Below are positions 1 through 11,531 of a stretch of 64,000 nucleotides of DNA, piece after piece (within the stretch, counting starts at the first letter, position 1; each line of letters opens with the position of its first letter). Under the pieces are notes generated by a model. That model did no database searches. It had not been told where the DNA came from and saw only the letters and a program-made list of their open reading frames with translations. The DNA comes from Linum tenue (Eukaryota; Streptophyta; Magnoliopsida; Malpighiales; Linaceae): contig CAMGYJ010000010.1 of NCBI GenBank assembly GCA_946122785.1, positions 53,010,162 through 53,074,161 on the forward strand, written 5' to 3'. The translations under genes and the position numbers were made by a program.

Positions 1-1
1 T

Positions 2-3000
2 TTCGTGGTAAACAGGATTGTCAGCAATCTGTATTGCTGACATGTTATCACAATAAACATTCACTGGAGATGGTAATGTAATTCCAAGTTCTGAAATTAA
101 CCTTTTCAGCCACTGTACCTCACAAACCAGGTGGGCTAGAGCCCTATACTCTGCTTCAGAGGATGAACGAGACACTGTGGTTTGCTTCTTGGACTTCCAA
201 GTAAGTAGAGAATCTCCCAGGTAGGTACAATAGCCTGTAATAGATCTTCGTGTGTCAGGGCAGGCTGCCCAATCAGCATCACTGAAACCCTTTAACAACA
301 GGTCACTCTTTGATTTGAAATGCAATCCCTGACCTGGTGACCCTTTGAGATATCTCAAAACTCTGTAAGCAGCCTGCAAATGTGGTTCCCGTGGTTGAAT
401 CTGGTACTGACTTAGCTGTTGTACAGGGTAAGCTATGTCTGGTCTTGTAACTGTCAGGTAATGCAACCTTCCAACAAGCCTTTTGTAAATGCCTGGATCT
501 TTCAACAACTCCCCATCCCTTGCATTCAGCTTAACCTTGCAGTCAATAGGGCTTTTACAACTCTTTGCATCTGTGAAACCAGTGTCTTCAAGAAGATCCA
601 TACAGTATTTCCTTTGTGACACACTGATTCCAGAAGTGTTTCTTGCAATCTCAAGTCCCAGGAAGTACTTCAATGCACCTAGGTCCTTGATTTTGAACTC
701 CTTCTTCAGGTAGTGTTTGACAGCCTCCAAGTCTCCCAATCTTGGACCTGCTAAGATAATATCATCCACATATACCAGCAGAACTACTATTCTGCCTTGC
801 ACCCATTTAACAAACAAGGAATAGTCAGAGGCAGATTGAGTAAAACCATTCTTTAATAATGATGTTGTCAGCTTGGCAAACCATTGCCTGCTGGCTTGCT
901 TCAAACCATACAAAGACTTGTTTAGTTTGCAAGCAAGACCAGTAGTATCACCTTCAATAACTAGTCCTGGAGGTATCTCCATGTAAACATCTTCTTCTAA
1001 ATCTCCATTCAAGAAGGCATTTGAAACATCCATCTGCTCTAGACTCCAATCCTTGATAGCTGCCACTGCCAGTAGTGTTTTAACAGTGTTGTTCTTAGCT
1101 ACTGGAGAGAAAGTGTCAAGAAAATCCACACCATATACCTGTGTGTATCCCTTTGCAACCAGTCTGGCTTTATGCCTCTCTATCCTTCCATCTGGTCTTA
1201 GCTTAAGTTTCCATACCCATTTGCAACCTATTTTCTTTTTGTTAGGTGGCAACTTACACACTTCCCATGTGTTGTTGGCAATGAGAGCTCCCAACTCTTC
1301 CTGTGTAGCTCTATTCCAGTTTTCATCCTGTTGAGCCTCAGCAAAGGTTCTTGGTTCCAGATGAGTTGTCATACTTAAAGCATATGCTTTCCTTTCTGCT
1401 GTTAACCTTTCATATCCAACATACTCATTCATAGGATACCTGCTGACTGCTCCCAGGTAATAATCTTTGTACCTTGCTGGTGGCACAATACTCCTGTGAG
1501 GCCTTTCTCGAACCTGTGGTTCTGCTTCACTTTCTTCAAGAGCTATAAGCTCTGGTTCATGGGAATCATCCACACAATCATCCATTTCCACATTACTCAT
1601 AGCATCATCATCATCAGACTCAGAATATAGAACATTAGATGCATCAGTCAAGTGAGAAGGACTACTGTTTGAGGAACTAGGATCAGCTATATGGGTATTT
1701 TGATTTGCTGAAGAGGAAGGACTACTGACATGACTAGGATTTCTATCATTGAGAGGACTACTGACATGACTGGATCTCCTATGAGATGGATTGATGACAT
1801 TTTGTGGAACATCAGAAGGTGTTACAGGTGCTGGGAAGAAATGCTCCTGTGAGGGTTCAGACACCTTTTCTTGTTCTGAAGTGGTTTTAAAGGGAAAGAT
1901 GTCCTCATAAAAGGTAACATCTCGTGACACAAAGAACTCATGTGAGTTCAAATCAAAGAGCTTATAGCCTTTGATTCCTGCAGGAAGACCTAAGAAGATG
2001 CACTGTCTTGCTCGTGGTTCCATTTTGGTTCTACCTTGAGCATGACTAGTGGCATAGGCTAAACAGCCAAAAACCTTTAAATGACCAAGGAAAGGTGATG
2101 TCTTGTACAAAATCTGGAATGGGGATTGATTCTGCAGCACAGGAGTAGGCAGTCTATTGATGATATAGACTGCATGTAGGACACAGTCACTCCAAAATGG
2201 CAAGGGCACACCTGAATGAAATCTAATGGCTCTAGCAACGTTTAATATGTGTTGATGTTTACGTTCTACCCGCCCATTTTGTTCAGGTGTGTAAACGCAG
2301 AACATCTCATGTTCAATTCCCCTCTCAGTATAAAAATCACACATTAAGAACTCCTTTCCTTGATCACTCCTCACCCTTTTTACTGTTTTATTGTATTGAG
2401 TTTGCACCATATTGCAGAAACCAATAAGAAGAGAACGAGCTTCAGACTTATGGTGCATAAGATAGAGCCAAACTGCTCTTGAATGGTCATCAACAATGGT
2501 GAGGAAGAAAGAAAAACCATCATGTGACTGAACAGACAAAGGACCCCAGATGTCCACGTGAATTAATTCAAAAATGTCTGCAGCATAGCTATTACTCAAA
2601 GGAAAAGGAAGCTTTTTCTGCCTAGAAAGATGGCAGTGTTCACAGTGTTTAATGACTTCCTTAGGAATACTAGGATTACAGTCTTTAATAAGCTGAAATC
2701 TATTGGAACTAGGATGTCCTAAGCGCCAGTGCCACAAGGCAATCTTCTGAGGTTCAAAGTTGTAGACAGAGGCAACTTGGGGAGGAAATGAAGTGTAGGA
2801 TGATGAACTGGAAGTATTTGGTGGAATGAAGTGGTACAAGCCTTTAGTTTCTTGAGCCAAACCAATCATCCTGGCTGATATCAGGTCCTGAATATGGCAA
2901 ACATTAGATTGAAAGAGAAGTGAGATGGGCAAATCATGTGTCAGCTTACTGACAGAGACTAAATTGAAGGTAAAGCTGGGTACCAGGAGGACATTGTGAA

Positions 3001-4540
3001 GGAAAAGACCAGGGGTGAGCTTAACTGATCCTATATGACTAACTAGGACCTTAGTTTTGTTAGGGAGATAGACATAGACATCAGACACTGGAAGACTTTT
3101 ATGAAACAAATGAAGGGAACAAGCAATATGATCTGATGCACCTGTGTCCAATATCCAAGTTGAAGACAAGACATTATGAGAACAAGTGGAAGACAGGACA
3201 TATTTACCTGCAGAGTTTGGGAAGGCAGGAAGATGTGTAGTGACTGAGTGTGCCCTATGATTGATTACTGGACTCTGAGGTGAAGTTGGAGAAGTGGAAT
3301 TGGACATCTGCAGAATGCTTCTCAACCTGCTCATCTCTTCTGCAGTAAACCCTCCAACTGGACTGGCAAACCTGTTGCCAACCTCAATATGCAACCCTTC
3401 AGTCTGACTCCCTTCTTCAGACCCAATGTTCTGACCAACAGAACCTGCAAATCTTCCTGCATTCTCTGCATTCTCTCGATCCTGCTTCTTTTTCTTAAGC
3501 CTCCAGCAATCCTTGATGACATGATTGGTTTTCTTGCAATAGTTGCAAAACAGTTCTTCTCTATCTCCCTTAGCAGGTGGGTTGTCTCTGTTAGCTCTTG
3601 GAGGTGTGCTATTGGAATTGTTTCCTCCAACAGCTAATGCCACTGAATGTCCTGTTTTCTGCTTGAGACTGCCTTCTGCCTTGAGTTTCTGCTCATGCTG
3701 CAAGAGGTCATCAAACGCCATAACCACTGTGGGAAGTGGTTTCATGAGCAGAAGTTGAGTCTTGATCTGGTCATACTCAGGATTCACACCAGCTAGGAAA
3801 CGAATTAGGTATTCTGTATTCTGCTTTGTCCTGAAAGCTTCTACAGCAGCACAAGGCATTGGGTTGCCTGGTGCACATCCACATGGGACAATCGGGTTAA
3901 ACTGACTGTATTCCTCCCAGAAACCTTTCATCTCTGTGTAGTATTGAGTGATTGTACGAGTTCCTTGCTTAAAAGCATGGATATCATCTACTAGATTCGC
4001 TAGTTTGAGAGCACTAGCCTGACCATATCGGCCCTTTAACTCAGTCCACAGAACCTGAGCATTATCATGACTCAGAACACTACGAGCAATATCTTTCTGC
4101 AGCGAATTCGTTATCCAGCAAAGAACAATAGTATTACAAGCATCCCAAACGTGAAACAGTGGATCTCCCTGAGGAGGTGCTGGTATGCTCCCATCTATGA
4201 AACCCAGCTTGTGCTTTGTTTTCAGCACAACTCTCACAGCCTTAGACCACATTTGATAATTAGGACCATCCAAGACTATGGGAATCACCGATTGAGCCAG
4301 ATTCTCATTAGGGTTAATGTAGAATGGGTTACCGAAGTTTGGATCTGGAGCAGCACCAGCAGCAGTAGTAGTCCCAGATCCAGAAGCAGAAGCGGTGTTG
4401 TTGTTGAAATTGTTGCCATCAGTGAACTGACCAAATTGCACAAAAGGAGAAGTGCGTTGGGTTTGATTGGTTTGATTGTGTGGTGGTGTTTGAGGTGGTG
4501 TGTTTGGTTGAGCCCGATTTGGACCTTGGTTTTCCGCCAT
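2..4540 (-). CDS. Copia Gag-Pol polyprotein, 3' end cut by window edge
   Basis: ATG at 4538-4540 opens a frame that reads to position 2 with no stop (1,513 codons). Visible in order: a copia-type Gag N-terminus with a DGPNYQMW motif; a CX2CX4HX4C zinc knuckle near residue 330 (CNYCKKTNHVIKDC); the protease active site ILDTGASDH near 463; the integrase HHCC finger starting at HWRLGH near 599 and the DDE core (HVDIWGP, VRSDQGKEF, QNGRVERKH) near 663-760; the reverse transcriptase catalytic YVDD near 1257; and the RNase H motif SAIQIADNPVYHE at the edge. A low-complexity Ser/Glu/Asp-rich linker lies between integrase and RT, as is usual. The single-frame gag-pol organisation is typical of plant copia elements. 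The start ATG lies only about 12 bases past the primer-binding site. Confidence 0.92.
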   Translation of the reverse strand, partial: MAENQGPNRAQPNTPPQTPPHNQTNQTQRTSPFVQFGQFTDGNNFNNNTASASGSGTTTAAGAAPDPNFGNPFYINPNENLAQSVIPIVLDGPNYQMWSKAVRVVLKTKHKLGFIDGSIPAPPQGDPLFHVWDACNTIVLCWITNSLQKDIARSVLSHDNAQVLWTELKGRYGQASALKLANLVDDIHAFKQGTRTITQYYTEMKGFWEEYSQFNPIVPCGCAPGNPMPCAAVEAFRTKQNTEYLIRFLAGVNPEYDQIKTQLLLMKPLPTVVMAFDDLLQHEQKLKAEGSLKQKTGHSVALAVGGNNSNSTPPRANRDNPPAKGDREELFCNYCKKTNHVIKDCWRLKKKKQDRENAENAGRFAGSVGQNIGSEEGSQTEGLHIEVGNRFASPVGGFTAEEMSRLRSILQMSNSTSPTSPQSPVINHRAHSVTTHLPAFPNSAGKYVLSSTCSHNVLSSTWILDTGASDHIACSLHLFHKSLPVSDVYVYLPNKTKVLVSHIGSVKLTPGLFLHNVLLVPSFTFNLVSVSKLTHDLPISLLFQSNVCHIQDLISARMIGLAQETKGLYHFIPPNTSSSSSYTSFPPQVASVYNFEPQKIALWHWRLGHPSSNRFQLIKDCNPSIPKEVIKHCEHCHLSRQKKLPFPLSNSYAADIFELIHVDIWGPLSVQSHDGFSFFLTIVDDHSRAVWLYLMHHKSEARSLLIGFCNMVQTQYNKTVKRVRSDQGKEFLMCDFYTERGIEHEMFCVYTPEQNGRVERKHQHILNVARAIRFHSGVPLPFWSDCVLHAVYIINRLPTPVLQNQSPFQILYKTSPFLGHLKVFGCLAYATSHAQGRTKMEPRARQCIFLGLPAGIKGYKLFDLNSHEFFVSRDVTFYEDIFPFKTTSEQEKVSEPSQEHFFPAPVTPSDVPQNVINPSHRRSSHVSSPLNDRNPSHVSSPSSSANQNTHIADPSSSNSSPSHLTDASNVLYSESDDDDAMSNVEMDDCVDDSHEPELIALEESEAEPQVRERPHRSIVPPARYKDYYLGAVSRYPMNEYVGYERLTAERKAYALSMTTHLEPRTFAEAQQDENWNRATQEELGALIANNTWEVCKLPPNKKKIGCKWVWKLKLRPDGRIERHKARLVAKGYTQVYGVDFLDTFSPVAKNNTVKTLLAVAAIKDWSLEQMDVSNAFLNGDLEEDVYMEIPPGLVIEGDTTGLACKLNKSLYGLKQASRQWFAKLTTSLLKNGFTQSASDYSLFVKWVQGRIVVLLVYVDDIILAGPRLGDLEAVKHYLKKEFKIKDLGALKYFLGLEIARNTSGISVSQRKYCMDLLEDTGFTDAKSCKSPIDCKVKLNARDGELLKDPGIYKRLVGRLHYLTVTRPDIAYPVQQLSQYQIQPREPHLQAAYRVLRYLKGSPGQGLHFKSKSDLLLKGFSDADWAACPDTRRSITGYCTYLGDSLLTWKSKKQTTVSRSSSEAEYRALAHLVCEVQWLKRLISELGITLPSPVNVYCDNMSAIQIADNPVYHE

Positions 4541-4552
4541 TGCTTCAGATCT

Positions 4553-4564
4553 GCTCTGATACCA
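4553..4564 (-). other. Primer-binding site for initiator tRNA-Met
   Basis: Read on the minus strand these bases are TGGTATCAGAGC, complementary to the 3' end of plant initiator tRNA-Met, the standard primer for copia reverse transcription. It directly follows the CA end of the LTR and fixes the inner LTR border at 4565. Confidence 0.93.
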
Positions 4565-5017
4565 TGTAGAAAATGAAGAATGGAGGAAGGGTTTTGGAAT
4601 CCTCAGCTAATTCAGTTGCTGGGTTTCGTTTATTTATATGGTTCCGGATTTACTGTTTCACAACGGTAACAATGACGTGGTTAAACACCATTCGTCCAAA
4701 CAACATAAAACGGTTAAAAGAAAACGAATAACTAAAGCGTCGTCGTTCTGCTCCTTGCACAGCTCCACTGTAAATGAAACGGCCGCCACTCCGAAACGTT
4801 TCAAGCGAACTGTTCTTCCTCTGAATTCAAACTCTGCAACATTGGCGCCATCTTCTCTTGAACACTCTGCTCCTGCAGATTCAAATCCAGGACACCCTTT
4901 CCTTTCATCTTCATCAGATTTCAATGAAGCTCAACAGTACTTGGATCAATTGCTAGTAACAGAGCTCTCTATTGATTCTCGACTGCAATACCTGCTGATC
5001 AAATGCTCTAAAATACA
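4565..5017 (-). repeat. 5' LTR of the copia element (outer end estimated)
   Basis: On the plus strand the LTR begins TGTAGAAAATG next to the primer-binding site. The outer end is placed at the CA of CTAAAATACA (5017), giving an LTR of about 450 bp with TG...CA ends. This outer border is an estimate because the partner LTR is not in the window. The plus-strand open frame at 4638-5024 inside it has no recognisable product and is taken as chance. Confidence 0.7.
4630..4640 (-). promoter_or_regulatory. Probable TATA box of the copia LTR promoter
   Basis: The minus strand reads CATATAAATA here, about 70 bases before the inner end of the LTR. This is a plausible TATA box for the element transcript, with the start site expected about 30 bases downstream, near 4600. 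Confidence 0.6.
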
Positions 5018-8000
5018 ATGTTGATAAGTTGGGTTGCAAGAATATACTATTTTCATATAATTTGATGATAATGTTTTAGGGTCACCAATGAATTTGGAGG
5101 TGATAAGTTGGAATTCATAGGTGGACTTCCTCCTACATATTTTTTTTGAGGAACATGCCAAACTAATATTTGGAATCACTAATCATTTGATGGTATGTTT
5201 AAGAAAAGAAATCTACTCGAAACGTAACACGAGGTGCCCCTCTATCCCACCAGGTCGCTGGGAAATCAGAGCCGCCCCTACTTGCATTGTCGTCTCAACA
5301 GTTGTGGCGGTCATGACTCATGACTCCTCCTCCTGTATCACCCCACCCGTGGTCGTCTCAAACTTGCCAAACACTCTCTTTCCAACTAGTCGATTGCTCT
5401 GCCTTCCTCCTAGCTATCCTCGAGGCGACCCTAAATTATTTTGGTTCAAACACCTTAGCTACAGTAATTACTTTTCGGATCTAAACATGCCAAATAGATC
5501 CCTACCAAAGTCTCTAATTGAACTACTCTGCACATATTCCCTAACACTACATACTCAATTTGGAATCCAGTATTTGAACTTCACTAGTTGTTTTTTAAGG
5601 CCGAACCATCTAATTTTCAGAACTACACCTGAAGATCGTCTTTGAATCTCTGCCAGGTGATCAGCAACTTGTCCTCTAGGATACTCTCTATCCACTCCCA
5701 TCATGTTGTGCCTCGACCTCCAAGTAGAGATAGGCCAAATGCACATTCCTCTCTTATCTAGTTCCCTGGTGGCTAAACCACGTTTATGCGCCGTATAACT
5801 ACATGTATGTTTCCTCTTGTCCATCGAATTTTGGAAACTCAACTTCGAGGCTTGAGCATGAAATATGATGTTTATCATCTTCTTCATACATATGGTTATA
5901 CTCGACTCTTCCTCCATAAGATCCTCCCTGTCTCATGGCAATGTCAATGCTACTCTGCCAGTATTGAATACTTGCATGTATATATGCGACCGCCATGTGT
6001 ACATATATATAGTATAAATTTACGTTGTTAAAAAAAATAATCATGAATTTCACATACTTCTATTTACCTGTCAAACTAGCTCAATTGATAGACTCGAAAT
6101 TCGTACGATCTAATTATACAAAATGTTTCTACAATTTGATCGTACCAATGATTATATTTAGCAGAATATTAATGTTGTGAGAATTCAAATACGACAATCA
6201 ATATTGAAAGTGAAACTATGTTAAGACGATGATGATTGATATAACTCAGTAATAAATTTTAGATTTACTTAATGAAAGATATTACTCCATCAAGTTATCT
6301 AAAACAATTCGATTTCTTTGAACTTCATTCTTTTACTTCCTCCATATATATACTTTCACCATTCAACAATTTTAATATAATAAAGTAAAGTTCATGCCGT
6401 CTCATCCCACTATAATTTGGAATCCAGTTGCAATATATGTAATCAATCCGAAAATTATTTTTATGCGACACTAATAGATTATTCTTTCTCATCCCACGTG
6501 ACTCAGGCTCAAATTAAGATTTATACCTTTATGGTTATGTAATGTGACTCTAATATTGATACTCTTTTGGTGGTTAATGCTCAAAACATAACAATGCTTT
6601 AATCACTTGGGATTTTCTTTTTAATTTATGGGTAATTTCTTAGTTTGTTATAGTTTAGATGAAGTGAACTTGAAGTATAACATTAGCATGATATACATTT
6701 AACCTGACAAACCGGTTGAACCATATCATAGTACACCGGACGAGTTATTTCAAGTAGCGAATGACTCGCCAATCAATCATCCATTACGGGTTGTTAGCAA
6801 TCATAATCACAGTCGTCCAACCTCTCGAAAAGTATAAAGTTTATTATGAGTTTAGCTTGGTCACGTGGCGACGAGCAAAAATTGTTATGTATTAGACTAG
6901 GACGAAAAATTCAGGTCGATTATCAATTTAATGTTAGATCATAAGGATCATTTTCCAACCTAAAATTTACCACTAAATCAAATCCATATCCGCACCAAAA
7001 TTTACTTAGATTGGCGGTTATCCAATTAAAAAAGCAAAACTCATCTAAAATATCTCCTCTTCTCTATTCAACGGGTATCATATATAGAGTATAGAGTGAA
7101 AAGTCGGTGTATGTAGCGAGTGAAAACTACTTGTCATCAACCAACATATTAATTAGACCACGAATATACTTAATTAATTAAGCCATAATGACCCAATTTA
7201 ATTAGTGTTTTGCATGTAATCGAGAACAGCTGGATCATGGTAATCTCCAACCATATATGTGACCATTGCAAAAAAACTCAACCCCGTTGAAGTTCAGCTT
7301 CACAATGACTTGCTCCAAAGACCGAGTCAGAGCTTTTTCAGTGTATAAAACATTAACATATGCATCAAATAAGGTTGCTGTTGTCTATACTAAGAAAGAT
7401 ATAAAAAAAAAATCGATCTAGCTAGGTTGAAGTTCAACTTCATAATGACACTAATAAATAACTGGGTTGTCTTTAATTTCTTTGCTTAATTCTCCCCCTT
7501 CAACAAGCAAATCATTAGTTGCATTCACTTCCATTGCAAGTGCGGCTTGCCTGTGGGAGACTTGTGATCGTAGCATTGATTCTTTGGTTTGTGATTCCTC
7601 ATTGGGTAAACTAAGGATGCCTACAAGCATTTGCCATTCAATCTCACTGTAACTCAATTTTTTGGATCAACTGGTTGTTGACATGGTATCAGGACCTGCA
7701 AACTTTAATCGCATATGAGTAAGCTTTCCTTTGAAGGATTATGCTAATGAGTAGTATATAATCCATAAATCATATTCACTCAACAACTCGGGTTATTGAG
7801 AAATGTTGTGTTTTTGTGGCGATTATATAGTGGGTTGAGTTTTCTTTTACGGGTTGGGTTACTGTCGAGTTTGGAAGAGTGTGTATGGTTTACGTATTTT
7901 GATCTTGTAAAAGTGCTTTCTTTTAATATTTTACTTAGGGTACGGTGTAACATATCGTGCATAGACTCGAATGAGAAATACCTAGCCGTACAGGTCTAGA

Positions 8001-10238
8001 TACACAACCACTATTAGGATTAGACGTGAACTATCTATGATCTGAAGCCTGTTAACATACTGCATGTCTACATTTTTCTTCTTCTTTTCTCCGTTGTTTT
8101 TCTTCTAGTTTCTTTGATGAAGCTCTTCTCCTTTCCAATGTTGCTCGAAACTTATAGAAGCTAATGTTCTTGCAAGTGTGGTGTTAGGGTACGGTCTCAA
8201 GCGCGAAATTTGATCATATCGATCAACATGACTAGCTCGTCATTTTAATCATATCGAGGGATGTTGCAGAATCAGGCTTCCATGATTGGAGCCTAACATA
8301 TATGCTCGGTGGAGAAGAAACGTATGGATGGTTTCATTCAGTTGTATGATATACAAATCTAGCTCAATATCTATCGAAGACAATAGATTATCAAGGCGAA
8401 GAGATGGGCCTGAAGATGATTTCGGTTGATACTACACGAACACAACAATCGATTCATAGGAATAGTGGAAAATTTTCGAGACTCCATATGGTTTACTAGT
8501 TAAACAGGTGCACCATCGGAAACAACAAACACAAAATCTATTATATGCCATGAGAATCTAATCTAATGGGAGTGGTCGTGGTGGTGGGGACTTAATTGAA
8601 GAAGAATCCATGTCTCAAGTTCATGTTTTGGGGTAAAAAGAATTAGATTAGAGAGGATGAATCTGATGAATATGTAGGGCCTCAAGTTCTTAGCTTAGTC
8701 CAAAGCTATGCTTTCCAATGTCAGATTAGGTTTAGGCCAGAAGAAAGTAGTTTTGAAGCTCGTTTCGATTAGTTTAATGAAAAGATGACAAAGGGGGAAA
8801 ACAGCTGCAACACACACCTGAACAAAGATATTGATCATACACTAATTTTCTGGTTGACCAAATACAATTAGTAGCAGGAACCTTTTACTTTCTTCCCATT
8901 TTGGTTTTCCCTTTCTCTCCTTAGCCGACACATACAGTATTCAGCATACACTATTACTTAAAATTCATGGGTGGATATTGTAAACGAGATAAAAAAAAAA
9001 CTTCTTCAATAAAATCGGAGTTGAGGTAGTTGCATGTTACATATGCATATGACGAAATTTTGAGTTCGAACACATTTTTTTTTTTGTCAATTTCTTCTTC
9101 TTCTTCTTCCAATAACGGGAGAATACATACTATGATGTGGGGTCGAAGTTTTCCTTTGACCGAGGTCTTATGTGGGAGGTCGAGATGTATTGAATGTTAT
9201 TATCATCGTATTAATATAAGACCAATCCCTCACAACTATTAACGACATATTTATTTTATGTGCGACTTGGGGATGTATAGAAGGGTCTATTTATGCATAC
9301 AATGAAATCTTTTCCTTGATAATTAGCTGAGATTCGCATTCCTTTCTGAAAGGGTGATACAAATTTGATCGCCTATACAAGATAAACGTAGTTACCAGCA
9401 ACCCTATTGTTACTAGTAGTCGCATAAAACAGTAAACAATTTATGGGGAGATTCATTATGGTTAATGATTATTAAATTAGGCGACTACAATATATCTAAT
9501 ATAATTAAGAGACATAGCAATCAACAATGGTCTGTGATGGTCAAATGTGTATAAATATATTTTTCTTTTGGTACAAATTTGATGGTCAAAATCTGGTTAA
9601 AATAGTTTGGACACTCTTCGACGGCCCATTGGAAGGATTCTGGCCCAATCTTGGATTCTGAAATGATTTCGTGGGCCACGGACAGGTACTAGAATGCCGG
9701 TGCCTGGGCCTTCTTGTCCTTGCCTACTTTGAGCTTTCAAGTCTTCGTAGATTTTCTGCCTCCTCTTGAAATGGGCATGCGTGGGTGTAAAGGATTAAAG
9801 AAAATTGAATGTGAACTTGAAGAAGTCTTTCTTAATACCAGCAAAAGCACATTAAAACTTTCTTAATCTTAATCAAGATGTCTAGTTAGACATTTACAAG
9901 ACATAAAAATGGTTGATGGAGAAAGTTTTGACATTTTGGAAAATGTTTGATGGGTAGTTTGAATTGGATTAAAGTAATGTATATGTCTATGGTATATGCC
10001 CTCGATTTTAATTGTATATAATAAATATAACATGAAATTTGACTTTAAACATTAACAATTTAATGCTGTTTTTTTAAGTTTGTTTCAAAGGAGCCCTTTG
10101 AGATAGGGCTGCAAATGAGTCCAATCGAGTTCTAATCTAACTTCAGTTGATCTAACAAAAGAGTCGATATCGGCTCGTTTACTGAAACTTTGATTGAGCC
10201 TCAACTCATTAATGAGCTCACATGGTTAGTAGGCCAAC
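5018..10238. other. Intergenic DNA without recognisable genes
   Basis: AT-rich sequence with only short, unsupported open frames (for example 5121-5645 plus, 5555-5917 minus, 7451-7657 minus); none shows a family motif or splice structure. A ~25-bp segment (GTTGAAGTTCAGCTTCACAA) near 7278 recurs in diverged form near 7424. A primer-site-like TGGTATCAGGACC near 7685 might be a retroelement trace, but nothing around it supports one. No RNA gene was seen. Confidence 0.6.
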
Positions 10239-10243
10239 CACGG

Positions 10244-10796
10244 TAGGGATGGCAATGGGTCGGGTCGGGGACGGATAGTGCATATCCGCTACCCTACCCA
10301 GAGTAGTTCGGGTTTTACCCATACCCATACCCACATAAGAAACGGGTAGAAAATCTAAACCATGCTCATACCCGTTCGGGTTTCGGGTATCCACGGTTAT
10401 CCATGGGTAATAGTTTCTCTTTATAACTCCAACCAATATGTTAATATTGACACGTATTCTCACGTTACGTAAGACGAAAAGTACGACAATAATTCGCTAG
10501 AATGAAGAAAATTAATTAAAAAAACACAATTTCATAAAACTATTATATGTATATGCTAAATATAAAATATGTAAGAGAAAAATATTAATTATTTCTAGAC
10601 AAAATACATATGCATGTGTATAATCGGGCGGGTTTGGGTTGGATAGTGAGAAAACCATGCCCACCCATTACCCGCAATATTCGGGTTCGGGTTTTACCCG
10701 TACCCACTAAAAGGCCTTCGGGTTCGGGTTTTACCCTACCCGATTAGGTCGGATTCGGGCGGATATCCACGGTTACGAATATTTTTGCCATCTCTA
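10244..10796. mobile_element. Non-autonomous TIR transposon (GGGATGGCAA type)
   Basis: The left end reads TAGGGATGGCAA and the right end is its near-perfect inverse (TTGCCATCTCTA). CACGG flanks both sides (10239-10243 and 10797-10801), consistent with a 5-bp target duplication. The interior consists of repeats of GGGTTTTACCC, CCCATACCC and GGTTCGGG on both arms around an AT-rich centre. It has no coding capacity. Elements with this terminus are widespread plant MITE-like sequences. A 5-bp rather than 8-bp flank leaves hAT membership open. Confidence 0.7.
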
Positions 10797-10801
10797 CACG
10801 G

Positions 10802-11531
10802 AACTCAATCGACTCGTCAACCAACTCGCCAGACCAACTTGAGCTTCGGTGTCATGCCTATTTTTTAGTTCATAAATATTGACGATTCATATAATGTGAT
10901 TTAATAGTAATTAGTGTCTTAACAATTTATTAATATAAATTATAAATGAGACATATTTTTTCACGTACTCCCAGTTGTAAACACATGAATTATCAACAAG
11001 TCATCTCATAAAAAAACAAATCGATTTGCTCCTAAGCAACTAGCTAAGGTGACTCACTAATCACAACGTTTAGCCAACTCATAGCTCAAAACGAGCTAGC
11101 TCACAAGTTAAAACAACCTAGTTGAACTGGCTCGTGAGCCTTGTAAGTTAAACATCACTTAATTCAAACTCGATTAGTTAGTAAACAAGTCAACTATCGA
11201 ACAAACTCTTTTCAAATCGAATACGCAAAGATCCATCCCTATTCTTCAACTTCCAATTCAACCTTGTGATAAACAAATTTACAAAATGCATCAAACTCAC
11301 TCTCAAATTCAACTTATTCATAAAAAGGATTAAAAACAATAGAATCAAACAACAACTTGACCAAATTCAAGTTATCTAATACAGAAATTAGTCAAATTAC
11401 GCAAGTGTATCTTTTTCATAATACAAAATAACCAAAAAAGGACTTGATGGGCGGCCATGGCCGTTTCGTTAAGCACGAATCCAAATCTCCATGATCACTC
11501 ACCTCTACTAATCTGAATTCTTCAAGCTTAC
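10802..11531. other. Upstream region of the amidase gene
   Basis: AT-rich sequence with no recognised gene. It contains many short TAGTTGA, AACTCG and CTCGTGAGC-like repeats of low complexity (10800-11250), which look like decay products of an older repeat. The amidase promoter must lie in the last few hundred bases; no unambiguous TATA box was identified. Confidence 0.5.

Larger units (their letters stand above)
1..5017 (-). mobile_element. Ty1/copia LTR retrotransposon, 5' part, running off the window
   Basis: The element reads right to left: LTR (4565 to about 5017), primer-binding site, then gag, protease, integrase, reverse transcriptase and RNase H. That order, with integrase before RT, defines the copia superfamily. 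The 3' end and second LTR lie outside the window, so the LTR outer boundary (placed at a CA dinucleotide near 5017), target duplication and insertion age cannot be measured. The internal frame is uninterrupted, which suggests a fairly recent insertion. It sits over 6 kb from the nearest gene seen here. Confidence 0.9.

Noticed and set aside
4638..5024. 128-codon plus-strand frame
   Set aside because: It lies within the copia LTR, antisense to the element, and has no recognisable domain.
5121..5917. Overlapping 174- and 120-codon frames on both strands
   Set aside because: No motif, no splice context, and ordinary composition for AT-rich intergenic DNA; treated as chance.
7451..7657. 68-codon minus frame near a primer-site-like TGGTATCAGGACC
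   Set aside because: The primer match is imperfect and no LTR or domain was found nearby.
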